A stretch of 64,000 nucleotides of DNA from Mycobacterium sp. ACS4331 (GCF_001667265.1 NZ_LZHW01000028.1:1-64000); one strand, 5' to 3'. Shown: positions 1 to 8,606, counted from the first letter of the stretch. A program made the numbers and translations. The notes: a model not told the origin generated them from the letters alone.

Positions 1-12
1 TATAAGAGACAG
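1..12. other. Sequencing adapter remnant (Nextera mosaic end)
   Basis: The first 12 bases, TATAAGAGACAG, are the last 12 bases of the Nextera transposase mosaic-end adapter. Read on the minus strand they give CTGTCTCTTATA, the usual adapter read-through. They sit at the very edge of the window, and the minus-strand gene reads straight into them, adding non-native residues Cys-Leu-Leu. This is an untrimmed library artefact and marks a contig end. Confidence 0.88.
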
Positions 13-2981
13 GGGCCCTGGGGTGGGCCCGGCACGGGTCTGGGAGGCCCCTGCTGCGGCGGGCCCTGTGGCGCACGGTGTTCGGGCCGCGGTCCCCTCT
101 GTTCGCCTCCGGGCCGGTAGCCCGCCGGGGCGGGACGGGTGCGCTCGTAGGGATCCGGCCCCTCAGGCGCCGGCGTCGGCGCGTCGTAACCCGGTCGCGC
201 CGGCACTGCCGGCCCGGACTGCGCGGGGCTGGGCGCCGCGGTCGGCGCGCAGCCGTACCCGCCGAACGGATCCGCGGCGCCGAACGGGTCACCGCTCGAC
301 GGTCCGGGCCCGTGCGCGGGAGCATCCGCAGGGGCCGAAGGCGGCATCGGCGCAGCACCGCCGAACGGGTCGAATCCGGGCGCTGCCCCCGCGCCGCCTG
401 AATCACCGCCGAACGGCGAGGCGACGTGGGCGCCCGCTTCGGCGGGCACCGCGAGTCCGGCGTGCGTCGCGCGCATCCGCAGTCCGTTGAGCAGGTCGGG
501 CAGCCTGTCGGCGATCTTCGCGTAGATCTGTTCGCGCGCAGCGGTGTCGGTGTTGCCGCTGACGAGCAGCAGGACCTCGGCCTGATCCGCGGGCCCCTGC
601 GGATCGTGCAGCACCACCCACTTGTTGTGCACCGCGAGCGGCAGCACGGCGCGCAGGCCGGACTGGTCGCTGCCGGGCAGTTCCGAGCCGACGCTGAGCC
701 GGCCGTCCGCGTCGACGGTCACATGGCCGGCACCGAAGGGACTGCGCCCCGTGACAGCGCTGAGCACGACGCCGAGCACCTCGAGTCGGCGGACTCCCCC
801 ACCGGTCAGGCCCGGCACCGGTTGGATGAGGTCCTTGTCGCGCATCGCGAAAGGCTCCCCGTCGCGCAGCACTTCGTCACCCCGGACCTGGATCGGGATC
901 CGTTCGGCGAGCAGTGGGGTGTCCGGAATCCGGGTCACCCACCATTTGGATGCGTACAGCAGCGCCAGTGGGATGCCGGGGCCCAGCAGCAGGGCCGCGA
1001 TGAGCACCAGGATGAAGTTGGTGGTGTTGAGCGGTTTGATCAGCGATGCGACGAACGCCACCTCGACGACCTGCGAGTCGCCCGGATCGTCGAGTGCGGC
1101 GACGTGCACCGGCACCGTGCCGTTGAGACCGCCGTGTCCGTCGCGGTCGGTGCGCAACGTGACCGTCAGGGCACCGGTCTCACCGGACGGCACCTTCAGG
1201 CACGACTCGGGCGAGTTGGCCTGCGCCGTCACGCGCGGGGTCCCGATGTCGTCGGGACCGGCGGTGATCGTGACGCCGTCGGCGTCGGCGATCCAGACAC
1301 ACCCGGGCCCGGTGACGCTCAGCGTCGCGGTGGCGCCCTCGGCGGCCTGCACGGTGCCGAAGTCGATGCGCGCACCCGGTGTGGGCAGACCCAGCTTGGG
1401 CAGGATCTGCACCGGCACCTCGACGTCCTGGGGCGACAACTCCGTGCCGGGGGCGATCTGGCCGCCCTGCGGATCCAGCGCGGGCGCCGTCGTGATCACC
1501 AGCGACATCCTCAGCACGGCCCGCCCCGGTTCGACCGCACTGAGGTCCACCGAGACCGGCTTGCCCAAATCCTCTTTGGTCGCGGCGTCGACGATGCCGA
1601 TGGGTTCCGCACCGTCGGGCACGAGCGTGGCCGACAGCGTCGCGGTGCCGGCGAGGTCGGCGGCCGACACCGGCTTGTCCTTACCGTCCACCAGTCCGAA
1701 CTCGAGATCCTCGACCACCTGACCGCTGCGCCAGGACACGTCCTTGGCGTTCGACAGGGCCGGGAAGATGTCGGTGGTGATGTGAATGTTGACGCGCGAC
1801 ACCGCGTCGGCGTGCTCACCGGTGGTGTCGACGTAGACGATCGCCCACTGCCCGGCCCAGGCCGGTGTGCCCGAATTGACGATCGAGATGGTCTGGGCGG
1901 ACTCGGACTGCCACTCATAGTGGACCGCGATGCCCGCGATCTCGGCGTCGGACCTGCCGTCCCTCTTCGGCAGTTCCAGCGTCTCGCCGCCCGGTGCCAC
2001 CAGATACGGGACGACACCGGGCATTCCGCCGGATCCGAGGATGTTGACGGACTTGATCGAGCGGTCCAGCACGAAGTTGTGCCGAGCTTCCGGGCACACC
2101 TGCAGCTGGCACACCGGGCCCTGCCGGTTCACCCCCGGATCGGGGTTGAGCGAGTCGAATGCGAACAGCATGTCGTCGATGTTGGCAACGGGGTAGAAGT
2201 CGCCCGGCACCGGATCGGTGATCTCTCCGCACCTTTTGCCGTTGAGCCCGGTCCCCGTGCTGATCGCTGACATCACATCGAAGTCGGCGGGAGAGTTGTT
2301 GGCGCCCAGGCCGATTCCGAGCATCACGATGTTGGATGAGCGCACCTGATCGGCCAGTCCGCCGGGCCGGCAGATGGATTCGATGGCGCGCTGGCGGATC
2401 TGCTCGACGTTCGCGGGGTCGTCGAGATCGATCCCGTCGGCGTAGGGCTTGGAGCCGGGGCGCGGTGTGAAGTCGATCTTTCCGTCGGAGAACCACGCGA
2501 TCGCCTGGCAACGGTCCGCACCACGTCCGGCCAGCGCCTGCCGCGCACCGTCGAGGGCCAGCCAATAGTCGGTGTCTATGCCGGTGTTCTTCGACGCGAT
2601 GTCGGACAGCGCTGCCGCGGTGCCGTCGGCGCTGCTCTCGGTGAGTCGGGTCCAGTCCTTCTCGGGTGTGTAGGTGTCGGCGAAACCGGCGACCGCGACG
2701 TCGAGGTTCGCCCCGACGCGGTCGGCGTAGCGGCCCAGGGTCTGCAGCAGCGGTTTGGCCGCGGCCACGCGCGCCGCATTCGGGTCGGACTGCTGGAGGC
2801 TGCTGGATTCGTCGAACAACAGCAGCAGGTCTCCGGCCTTGGCCGACGCCAGACACGCGCCGAACCGGTTGGCGCCGCCGGTGTTCGCGGCGTTCGCGGC
2901 GGGGGTGAACCCGGCGAGGATCAGCATGGCGACCAGAGATCCCACGGTCACCCGCGCACACAGAGTCGTCAGTCGAGTCAT
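1..2981 (-). CDS. Secreted/membrane von Willebrand factor A domain protein, 3' end missing
   Basis: The frame stays open from the ATG at 2981 to the window edge, about 993 codons, and the true C-terminus is lost at the contig end. Residues 1-31 form a signal peptide ending in an Ala-rich cleavage region. A VWA domain follows (about 45-250) with a MIDAS-type DESSS near its start, consistent with metal-dependent ligand binding. A long beta-rich extracytoplasmic region leads to one membrane helix near residues 650-675. The cytoplasmic C-terminal part ends in a Pro/Gly-rich tail with repeated DPFG motifs. The start codon overlaps the upstream stop by one base (TGATG), so it is translationally coupled as last visible gene of a leftward operon. 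The specific role is not recognised. VWA proteins of this kind usually bind proteins at the cell surface; that is inference here. Confidence 0.85.
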   Translation of the reverse strand, partial: MTRLTTLCARVTVGSLVAMLILAGFTPAANAANTGGANRFGACLASAKAGDLLLLFDESSSLQQSDPNAARVAAAKPLLQTLGRYADRVGANLDVAVAGFADTYTPEKDWTRLTESSADGTAAALSDIASKNTGIDTDYWLALDGARQALAGRGADRCQAIAWFSDGKIDFTPRPGSKPYADGIDLDDPANVEQIRQRAIESICRPGGLADQVRSSNIVMLGIGLGANNSPADFDVMSAISTGTGLNGKRCGEITDPVPGDFYPVANIDDMLFAFDSLNPDPGVNRQGPVCQLQVCPEARHNFVLDRSIKSVNILGSGGMPGVVPYLVAPGGETLELPKRDGRSDAEIAGIAVHYEWQSESAQTISIVNSGTPAWAGQWAIVYVDTTGEHADAVSRVNIHITTDIFPALSNAKDVSWRSGQVVEDLEFGLVDGKDKPVSAADLAGTATLSATLVPDGAEPIGIVDAATKEDLGKPVSVDLSAVEPGRAVLRMSLVITTAPALDPQGGQIAPGTELSPQDVEVPVQILPKLGLPTPGARIDFGTVQAAEGATATLSVTGPGCVWIADADGVTITAGPDDIGTPRVTAQANSPESCLKVPSGETGALTVTLRTDRDGHGGLNGTVPVHVAALDDPGDSQVVEVAFVASLIKPLNTTNFILVLIAALLLGPGIPLALLYASKWWVTRIPDTPLLAERIPIQVRGDEVLRDGEPFAMRDKDLIQPVPGLTGGGVRRLEVLGVVLSAVTGRSPFGAGHVTVDADGRLSVGSELPGSDQSGLRAVLPLAVHNKWVVLHDPQGPADQAEVLLLVSGNTDTAAREQIYAKIADRLPDLLNGLRMRATHAGLAVPAEAGAHVASPFGGDSGGAGAAPGFDPFGGAAPMPPSAPADAPAHGPGPSSGDPFGAADPFGGYGCAPTAAPSPAQSGPAVPARPGYDAPTPAPEGPDPYERTRPAPAGYRPGGEQRGPRPEHRAPQGPPQQGPPRPVPGPPQGPCLL

Positions 2982-3574
2982 CACAGTCTGCCTGCCCACA
3001 ACGCGATCTGCCACGCGCCCAACGCGATTCCGATGAGGCACACCGCGAGCACGGCCCAGTACAGGTTGGCCGCCCAGCCGGGTGCCGAATAGATGGTCTC
3101 CGTGCGCCTACGCGTGTCGATCCGGGTGTAGGTGGCCAGGGCGCCGATGGCGACGGGGCCGGCCAGCAGCCACCCGGTCAACGCGGTGACAAGCAGGCCG
3201 CCCGCCAGTGCCCCGGCGAGCGCGACGACGACCCCGGCGATCGCCAGGCCCAACGCGATGACGAACCAGATCATCGGCGGACCCGACGTCGTCAGCGCCC
3301 CGCCCGGCGCGACGCCCGACCCCGGCAGTCCGAACACGTCTCGTTCCCCGGCCGGCTGCCCGAAGGCGCCCGGGTGCCCGAAGGCACTCTCCGGGTTGGG
3401 CCCCGCAGGCGCGTGCGCCGACGGAGGTTGGTCGGCCCAGGGGTCGAAGCCACCGCCGGGGATCGAGGGCGGTCCCTGATGCGGCGCGGGCGCGCCGCCG
3501 AATGCCTGTGGCGGAGTGCCGCCCGGTTGACGGGCGGGACCGAAGTCGCTGAAGTCGAATGGGTTCTGGCTCAT
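2981..3574 (-). CDS. Proline-rich membrane protein, unknown function
   Basis: 197 residues from the ATG at 3574, which has GAGG six bases upstream; a GTG two codons earlier is the alternative. The N-terminal half is Pro/Gly/Ala rich and starts with NPFDF, followed by FDPW, with no predicted fold. The C-terminal half has three to four hydrophobic helices: a long one near residues 98-135, and a last one near 170-190 ending in a short basic tail. There are no catalytic motifs. The stop overlaps the start of the VWA gene, so the two are co-expressed. It shares the disordered DPF/NPF-rich N-terminus with the two upstream genes, which suggests that the four products share a partner or assemble together. 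Function unknown. Confidence 0.75.
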   Translation of the reverse strand: MSQNPFDFSDFGPARQPGGTPPQAFGGAPAPHQGPPSIPGGGFDPWADQPPSAHAPAGPNPESAFGHPGAFGQPAGERDVFGLPGSGVAPGGALTTSGPPMIWFVIALGLAIAGVVVALAGALAGGLLVTALTGWLLAGPVAIGALATYTRIDTRRRTETIYSAPGWAANLYWAVLAVCLIGIALGAWQIALWAGRL

Positions 3575-3626
3575 GCCCACCTCGTCATGGGCGCACGACG
3601 GCGCCGCTGTCGGGGATTACGTGTGG

Positions 3627-4310
3627 TCATCGGTAGGGGTCCAGACAGACGGTCACAGCGCGGTTCGGGGAAGCCGCGGCGTACACGGTGCCGCACTGCC
3701 CACTGTCGGCGACGCGTTGTGTGACGGTGTAGACGCCGTCTCGGTGCTGGCAGTCGACCTTGAAAAGGTCTAGGGCATCGTCGGATTCGGTGCTGCGCCG
3801 CTGGACCTCGACGCACGTGCCGATCGGCACGGTGGCGTGGTCGACCTTGACCCGCGGCGGCGCCGTGGGATCGGCGGTCTGGGTGATCGTCGTGGGGCGC
3901 GGTGGCGTGGTGCCGGCCGTGATCATGGTGGGGCTCGTCGAGGCCGTGCTCGTGCCCGACTCGTCATCGGTGGTCAGCCACCAGATCAGGGCGGCGATCA
4001 GCGCGGTGCACATCAGGTAGCCGATGATCAGGCCCGCGACGGCGGCCGGCCTGCCCCGTTCGCCGGTGCGTCTGATCTGGGGCAGCGCGAGATGACCCAG
4101 CGCAACACCCGCGGGCGGCAGCACGAAGGCCAGCACCGGCGACAGCACCGCAAAGGTGTTGAGCGGCGGTCTCTGCGGCGCGGGCGTCTGAGGCCCGGGC
4201 GGCGCGGGATACCCGAACGCACCGCCGTACGGTGTGGAGTACCCGGGTCCAGACGGCGCGCCGAACGGGTCGTGCGACTGCTGCTGGAAGGGATCACCCC
4301 CGGGATACAT
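3627..4310 (-). CDS. DUF4190-type membrane protein with extracytoplasmic GxCV domain
   Basis: 227 residues. The ATG at 4310 follows a good ribosome site (GGGAGGG). Domains in order: a disordered N-terminus with GGDPFQ and HDPFG (1-50); two hydrophobic helices (about 52-72 and 88-112) around a basic loop reading QIRRTGERGR, typical of DUF4190; a Thr/Ser/Pro linker (115-150); and a small extracytoplasmic C-terminal domain beginning IGTCVEV with four cysteines, probably disulphide-bonded. That tail resembles the septum-formation/LppU-like domains of actinobacteria. It lies 52 bp upstream of the next gene in the operon and is a clear tandem paralogue of the gene at 4371. No enzymatic role is visible. 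Confidence 0.8.
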   Translation of the reverse strand: MYPGGDPFQQQSHDPFGAPSGPGYSTPYGGAFGYPAPPGPQTPAPQRPPLNTFAVLSPVLAFVLPPAGVALGHLALPQIRRTGERGRPAAVAGLIIGYLMCTALIAALIWWLTTDDESGTSTASTSPTMITAGTTPPRPTTITQTADPTAPPRVKVDHATVPIGTCVEVQRRSTESDDALDLFKVDCQHRDGVYTVTQRVADSGQCGTVYAAASPNRAVTVCLDPYR

Positions 4311-4370
4311 CTGGCCACCCTCCCAAAACCTGTGCCGCGCAGAATCTCCGACAAAATCCCCCCGAACCCG

Positions 4371-5063
4371 TCATCCGCGGAAGTCCGATACGCAGGCGAA
4401 GGCGGTCATGTCGGGGTTGCGCAGCGTGTAACCGTTGCAGGCATCGGCGTAGCTGGCGGTCAGATCAACCCGCAGCACCCCGTCGCGGATCTGGCAGGGG
4501 GTCCGGTAGATGTTGATCAGATCGACGCCCTGCTCGCCGGGTTTGGGCCGCTCCTGGACGACCTCGACGCAGTCGCCGATCCGCAGCTCCTCGACACGTA
4601 CGGTCGGCCGCGCCGTGGGTGGCGGAGTCACCACGGTGGTGCGGGTCGTGGGCGGTGCGGCCGACGTCGTGGTGGTGGTCGGGGCGACGGCGGCCGGTTC
4701 GGGATCGGGGTCGCCCCCGAGCACCAGCCACAAGATGAGCGCCACCACGGCCAGCACCATGACGAGGTACGACAGCGTCACCCCAATCAGGGCGCGCTCC
4801 CGGCCACGCTGGCCCGTGCGCTTCACCTGGGAGAGCGCGATGTGCCCGAGGACCGCGCCGACCGGCGCGAAGAGGATCGCGAACAACACCGACAACGTCG
4901 CCAGCGTGTTGACCTCGCCCTGCGCCGGGGGCGGGGGTGGATACGGCGAGTACCCGCCGGGCCCCATCGGCGTGCCGAACCCACTCTGGGTCACCGGCGG
5001 CGCACCTGGACTTCCGAAGGGGTCGCCGCCGAAGGGATCGTGTTGATGTCCACCGAAGGTCAT
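4371..5063 (-). CDS. DUF4190-type membrane protein, paralogue of the next gene
   Basis: 230 residues from the ATG at 5063, preceded by a GGGA element. The open frame extends 84 codons further upstream, but that part is Arg-rich and looks untranslated. The order matches its neighbour: an N-terminus with HDPFGGDPFG, a Pro run, two membrane helices around QVKRTGQRGRER, a Thr-rich linker, and a cysteine-containing extracytoplasmic domain starting IGDCVEV. It is the first gene of the leftward operon, 60 bp from the next. Tandem duplication is evident from the domain order and from the shared GxCVEV and RTGxRGR motifs. Function unknown; the fold suggests an envelope or septum-associated membrane protein. 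Confidence 0.8.
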   Translation of the reverse strand: MTFGGHQHDPFGGDPFGSPGAPPVTQSGFGTPMGPGGYSPYPPPPPAQGEVNTLATLSVLFAILFAPVGAVLGHIALSQVKRTGQRGRERALIGVTLSYLVMVLAVVALILWLVLGGDPDPEPAAVAPTTTTTSAAPPTTRTTVVTPPPTARPTVRVEELRIGDCVEVVQERPKPGEQGVDLINIYRTPCQIRDGVLRVDLTASYADACNGYTLRNPDMTAFACVSDFRG

Positions 5064-5613
5064 GCCGCTGTCCCGCCGCCGACCCAGCACGGACAGAGCA
5101 GCAGCTCCCACCTCATCTGCTGAGCCACTGAACCCCCTACCGCCGTGGTGCTCGCAGAGCAATCGTTCAGCAAGCCTAGTGGCACACCCGACAGCGCGGG
5201 GGCGGGAGTTGCGCGCAGGCTCTGCATCGTGACCTGCGCGGTGCCGAATGCGCGGGCCGGTGATGCCGAGGACCGCATGACCCACCCACCTTTCGCCGCC
5301 GCCGGACCCAGACACAAATGCTACGGTTTAAACCGTAGCATCGCAACATGTCAATGGGGAACGCCCTCACATACTGGGCAATCATGCGGCATGGCGATCG
5401 AGCTGAGCTACAGTTTTCTGCGCGAACGCACTGGGTCCCTCAGCGGCGATCGTGGGCGCACACAGTCCGCCACGGCACCGTCACGCGCTGGGCGCGTTCG
5501 GCAGCGTCGGCCCTCGACTTGGTCCGGGAGGCCACTGAGGAGCACCGAAAACGCCGTCCGCGCCCGCGTGGTCGGCGACGGCAGCGAAACGATGACAGAA
5601 AGTGCCACCGCAC
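5064..5613. other. 550-bp gap without a recognised gene
   Basis: Between the start of the DUF4190 operon and the end of the oxidoreductase gene I find no convincing coding sequence. Short open frames exist on both strands, but they are Arg/Ser rich, lack ribosome sites and resemble no family I know. The one structured element is the 24-bp palindrome at 5318-5341. The promoter of the leftward operon should lie in the left part of this gap. A decayed regulator gene cannot be excluded. Confidence 0.5.
5318..5341. promoter_or_regulatory. Perfect 24-bp palindrome, probable repressor operator
   Basis: The half-site ATGCTACGGTTT is followed directly by its exact reverse complement with no spacer. 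Perfect even-length palindromes with an A/T core are typical TetR- or PadR-family operators rather than terminators, since there is no loop. It lies about 255 bp upstream of the DUF4190 operon start. No regulator gene is adjacent in the window. Confidence 0.6.
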
Positions 5614-6984
5614 CTAGGGGCGGCGGGCGATCCGATCGGCCACGACCGCGACCGGCGACGTGCTCGCGCGGCCCCGCGCCTCATGCGCATCGGCCACCTT
5701 GTACGCCTGATACATCCCCCGCACGCCGAGCCAGCGCAGCGGTTCGGGTTCCCAGGTCCGCGACCGGTGGGCGACCCACGGCATGTGGACCAGGTCGGTG
5801 TCGTGAGCCAGCACCAGGTCGGCGAGCGTGCGCCCGGCCAGGTTGGTCGCGGTGACGCCGTGGCCGACGTAGCCACCCGCCCACCCCAGGCCGGTGCCGC
5901 GGTCGAAGTCCACCCCCGCCGTCCAGTCCCGTGGGACCGCCAGCGCGCCGCACCACCCGTGGGCGATCTCGGCCCCCCGGGTCTGCGGCAGCAGCGAGTT
6001 GAGCACCCCGGTCAGGTACGCGATGGTCGCCGAACTGACCTCGCCGTCGCGATCCAGGCGCGACCCATACCGATAGGGCATCGCGCGTCCACCGATCGCG
6101 ATGCGGTCATCGGCCGTGCGCTGGGCGTAGAAGAAGCCATGTGCGGTGTCCCCCAACGTTTCCCGGCCTTCCCAACCGATTGCGTCCCACACCGTGGTGT
6201 CAAGTGGTGCGGTGGCGATCATCGCCGAGCTCATCGGCAGCCAACGGCGTTTGAGCCCGGGCAGGTTGGTGGTGAATCCCTCTGTCGCGCGCAGGACCAC
6301 CGGAGCCCGCACCACACCGTGCTCGGTCGTGGCGCGGCCCGCGGCGATGTCGGTGACTCGGGTCCGCTCATACAGCCTGACCCCCATCCGCTCGACCACC
6401 TCGGCCAATCCCTGGGCGAGCTTGGCGGGCTGGATGCGTGCGCAGTGCGGCGTCCAGCTCGCCGCCACCAGGTCACCGATCGCGACGCGCTGTCGCGCCT
6501 CGTCCGCGGTGAGCAGGACGGTGTCGGTGTTGCCCCAGTCCCGGTCGGCTTGGACCTCGGCACGCAACCGCTGCGCCTGCGGTTGGTTGCGCGCGATCTC
6601 GAGCGTGCCGCCCTTGACGATGTCGGCGTCGACACCCTCGCGCCGCGCGACGTCGATCACCTCGTCGACGGCGCCGTTGAGCAGGCGCTGCCAGGCGACG
6701 ACGGCGTCACGGCCGTGGGCGGCGGCCAGCAGCCCACGGTGTCCCGGCGCCAGTCCCGAGAGCCAGCCTCCGTTGCGTCCCGAGGCGCCGAACCCGGCGA
6801 ACCGTTCTTCCAGGATCGTGATCCGCAGGTCCGGTGCCGCCCGCTTGAGGTAATACGCGGTCCACAGTCCCGTGTATCCGGCCCCGACGATGCACACATC
6901 GGCATCGGTGTCACCGGGCAGTGGGCTGCGCGGAGTCGGCAGCTGTGAGAACCAGTGCGACACCCGGCCATTGATCGTCGGCAT
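5614..6984 (-). CDS. FAD-dependent oxidoreductase of the DAO / PuuB-like family
   Basis: 456 residues, normal for D-amino-acid-oxidase-type flavoenzymes such as gamma-glutamylputrescine oxidase. Near residue 30 is a Rossmann FAD motif, VCIVGAGYTGLWTAYYL, followed by an acidic end-of-strand (ILEE) and the family's GASGRNGGW stretch that contacts the flavin. A C-terminal GHGV-containing segment completes the FAD site. Such enzymes oxidise amines or imino acids to imines using O2. The substrate cannot be deduced. It is 50 bp downstream of the epimerase gene on the same strand and may be read from the same KstR-type promoter. Confidence 0.82.
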   Translation of the reverse strand: MPTINGRVSHWFSQLPTPRSPLPGDTDADVCIVGAGYTGLWTAYYLKRAAPDLRITILEERFAGFGASGRNGGWLSGLAPGHRGLLAAAHGRDAVVAWQRLLNGAVDEVIDVARREGVDADIVKGGTLEIARNQPQAQRLRAEVQADRDWGNTDTVLLTADEARQRVAIGDLVAASWTPHCARIQPAKLAQGLAEVVERMGVRLYERTRVTDIAAGRATTEHGVVRAPVVLRATEGFTTNLPGLKRRWLPMSSAMIATAPLDTTVWDAIGWEGRETLGDTAHGFFYAQRTADDRIAIGGRAMPYRYGSRLDRDGEVSSATIAYLTGVLNSLLPQTRGAEIAHGWCGALAVPRDWTAGVDFDRGTGLGWAGGYVGHGVTATNLAGRTLADLVLAHDTDLVHMPWVAHRSRTWEPEPLRWLGVRGMYQAYKVADAHEARGRASTSPVAVVADRIARRP

Positions 6985-7034
6985 TGGACGACCTTAAAGC
7001 GCACCCCGGTGGTCCGTGCGCACCACCGGCGGGA

Positions 7035-8081
7035 TCACGGGTTGGACGGTACGCCCTTGGCCTTTCGCCGGGCCTCACGCATCTCGGCCCAGAATCGGGC
7101 CGCCTCACGGATGGACTCCTGCACCGGCCGTGGCTGCCAACCGAGTTCGGTGCGGGCCTTCGTGCAGTCCACGGGGGCCTCGGCCCGCATCAGTCGCACC
7201 GACGGCAACGTCAGGTGTTCGTCGGTGCCCTTCAGTCGGGCTCGGATCGATCCGAACGCGGCCATCGCGTACAGCACCGGCACGGGGATGGACCGCTTCG
7301 GCGCAGCGACGCCGGCCTCGTCGGCCGCAAGGGTGACGACCTCACGGTTGCTGATCATCCGTTCCGAGATCAGGTACCGCTCACCGACCCGGCCGCATTC
7401 GGCGGCCAGGATCATCGCGCGGGCGGCGTCTTCGACGCCGACCGCCTCGAGTTCGATGCTGTCGAGGATGAACGGCAGCTTGCCGAACACCGTGCCGGCG
7501 ATCAGCGCCCCGTGCGGCGTCATGCCGTAGTCGCCCCGGCCATAGGTCGTCGAGACGCACATGGCCACCGCGGGCAGACCACGTTCGCGGGCATACCGCA
7601 GCACCAGATCCTCGGCCTGCACACGCGAACGCACATACGCGGTCAGGCCTTTCGGGTCGATGATGTCGTTCTCGGTGGCCACCCGGCCGCGCTTGCGGCC
7701 CACGGTCGAGTAACTGCTGGTGAACACGAACTTCTTGAGCGTGCCCGCCGCGGCGAACTCGGCCGCGATGTCGAGAACCCCGCGCAGGCCCTCGACGTTG
7801 GTGCGGAACAGCGGCGACGGATCACGCAGCCAGGCCCGGGTGTCGACCACGCAGTAGTACACGACGTCGCAGTCGGTCATGGCCGCGCGGATGGTGTCGG
7901 TGTCGAAGATGTCGCCGACGAACCGCGTCACGTCGAGGTCGTCGATGGCCACCGTGTTGGCGGTGCCGCGCACCGTCACCCGCACGTCCTCGCCGCCCTG
8001 CACCAGTTGCCGCGTGACGTGCGAGCCGAGGTAGCCGTTACCGCCGATCACGAGCTTCGGGGCGCGTTCGGGGGTGCTCAC
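7035..8081 (-). CDS. NAD(P)-dependent epimerase / 3-beta-hydroxysteroid dehydrogenase-like protein (Rv0139-like)
   Basis: 348 residues of the extended SDR family. The N-terminal dinucleotide motif reads LVIGGNGYLGSHV, close to the GxxGxxG of dihydroflavonol reductases and 3-beta-HSDs. A TSSYSTVG segment carries the catalytic Ser. The catalytic Tyr lies in AYVRSR, where the usual Lys of YxxxK is Arg. It starts with GTG, overlapping the NTF2-like gene by four bases (GTGA), so the two are translationally coupled. Position and strand match Rv0139 in the conserved block. The reaction is probably NAD(P)-dependent oxidation or reduction of a hydroxyl or keto group on a lipid or steroid; the KstR-type box upstream supports this but does not prove it. 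Confidence 0.8.
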   Translation of the reverse strand: MSTPERAPKLVIGGNGYLGSHVTRQLVQGGEDVRVTVRGTANTVAIDDLDVTRFVGDIFDTDTIRAAMTDCDVVYYCVVDTRAWLRDPSPLFRTNVEGLRGVLDIAAEFAAAGTLKKFVFTSSYSTVGRKRGRVATENDIIDPKGLTAYVRSRVQAEDLVLRYARERGLPAVAMCVSTTYGRGDYGMTPHGALIAGTVFGKLPFILDSIELEAVGVEDAARAMILAAECGRVGERYLISERMISNREVVTLAADEAGVAAPKRSIPVPVLYAMAAFGSIRARLKGTDEHLTLPSVRLMRAEAPVDCTKARTELGWQPRPVQESIREAARFWAEMREARRKAKGVPSNP

Positions 8082-8584
8082 CGACCTCCCCCGAACTTCT
8101 CGTACCAGGCCGCGGCCTCATCGTCGAGCGTGCCGAGTTCCCGCGCCTTGCGGCACCATTTGGACGCGGCCGCCACGAAGCGCAGCGGGTTGTAGATGTC
8201 CTCCTGGCGCGACCACTTGCCGTCACCGGCATAGGTGACGATCGAGATGTTGGTGGCGCTGATGATCGTGCCGTCCCCGGGGTCGCGCATGGGGTTGTCG
8301 AGTTCGCAGATCACCCGGCCCGTGGCCTCGTCGTACACGGTCCACAGCGACGGGAACGCGGTCATGTAACTGCCCGGGAACACCGACATTGTGCGGCGGA
8401 TCCAGGTGCGCACCTCGTCGCGGCCGCGCATGGTGCCCGCGGCGTGTTCGATGTAGAGCACATCGTCGGTGTAGTGCTCCACCCACGCGTCCCAGTCCTG
8501 CGTGCGGGCCGCCTCCGCCACGTCCTGCTCGAAGATCTCAAAGGCGGCGGCGAGTTCATCTCTGGTGAAAACCGTGGCCGTCAC
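8078..8584 (-). CDS. NTF2-like / SnoaL-type protein (Rv0138-like)
   Basis: 168 residues from the GTG at 8584. The frame stays open further upstream, but that part is Arg/Ser rich and would run through the operator into the msrB leader. The cone-shaped NTF2 fold is indicated by a first helix ([20 protein letters not shown]), the TDDVLYIEH strand and the C-terminal SRQEDIYNP strand. Members include steroid delta-isomerases, polyketide cyclases and binding-only proteins. It begins an operon with the epimerase. A KstR-type box nine bases upstream of the start suggests steroid or acyl-CoA-controlled repression of a nearly leaderless message. Its length agrees with Rv0138. Confidence 0.82.
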   Translation of the reverse strand: MTATVFTRDELAAAFEIFEQDVAEAARTQDWDAWVEHYTDDVLYIEHAAGTMRGRDEVRTWIRRTMSVFPGSYMTAFPSLWTVYDEATGRVICELDNPMRDPGDGTIISATNISIVTYAGDGKWSRQEDIYNPLRFVAAASKWCRKARELGTLDDEAAAWYEKFGGGR

Positions 8585-8592
8585 ACCAGAAC

Positions 8593-8606
8593 TAGAACAC
8601 GTTCTA
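8593..8606. promoter_or_regulatory. KstR-type operator
   Basis: TAGAACACGTTCTA fits the mycobacterial KstR consensus TnnAACnnGTTnnA at every fixed base and has 6-bp inverted arms around AC. KstR is the TetR-family repressor of the cholesterol-catabolism regulon, released by steroid-CoA ligands. The site sits between the divergent NTF2-like gene (start 8584) and msrB (start 8688), and overlaps the expected promoter of the former. Confidence 0.8.

Noticed and set aside
426..2270. 614-codon open frame on the plus strand
   Set aside because: Antisense to the VWA gene, with low-complexity His/Arg/Gly translation and no recognised domain; a GC-bias shadow.
5348..5617. Short open frame right after the 24-bp palindrome
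   Set aside because: Placed where a regulator could be, but the translation has no helix-turn-helix, is Arg-rich, and lacks a ribosome site.
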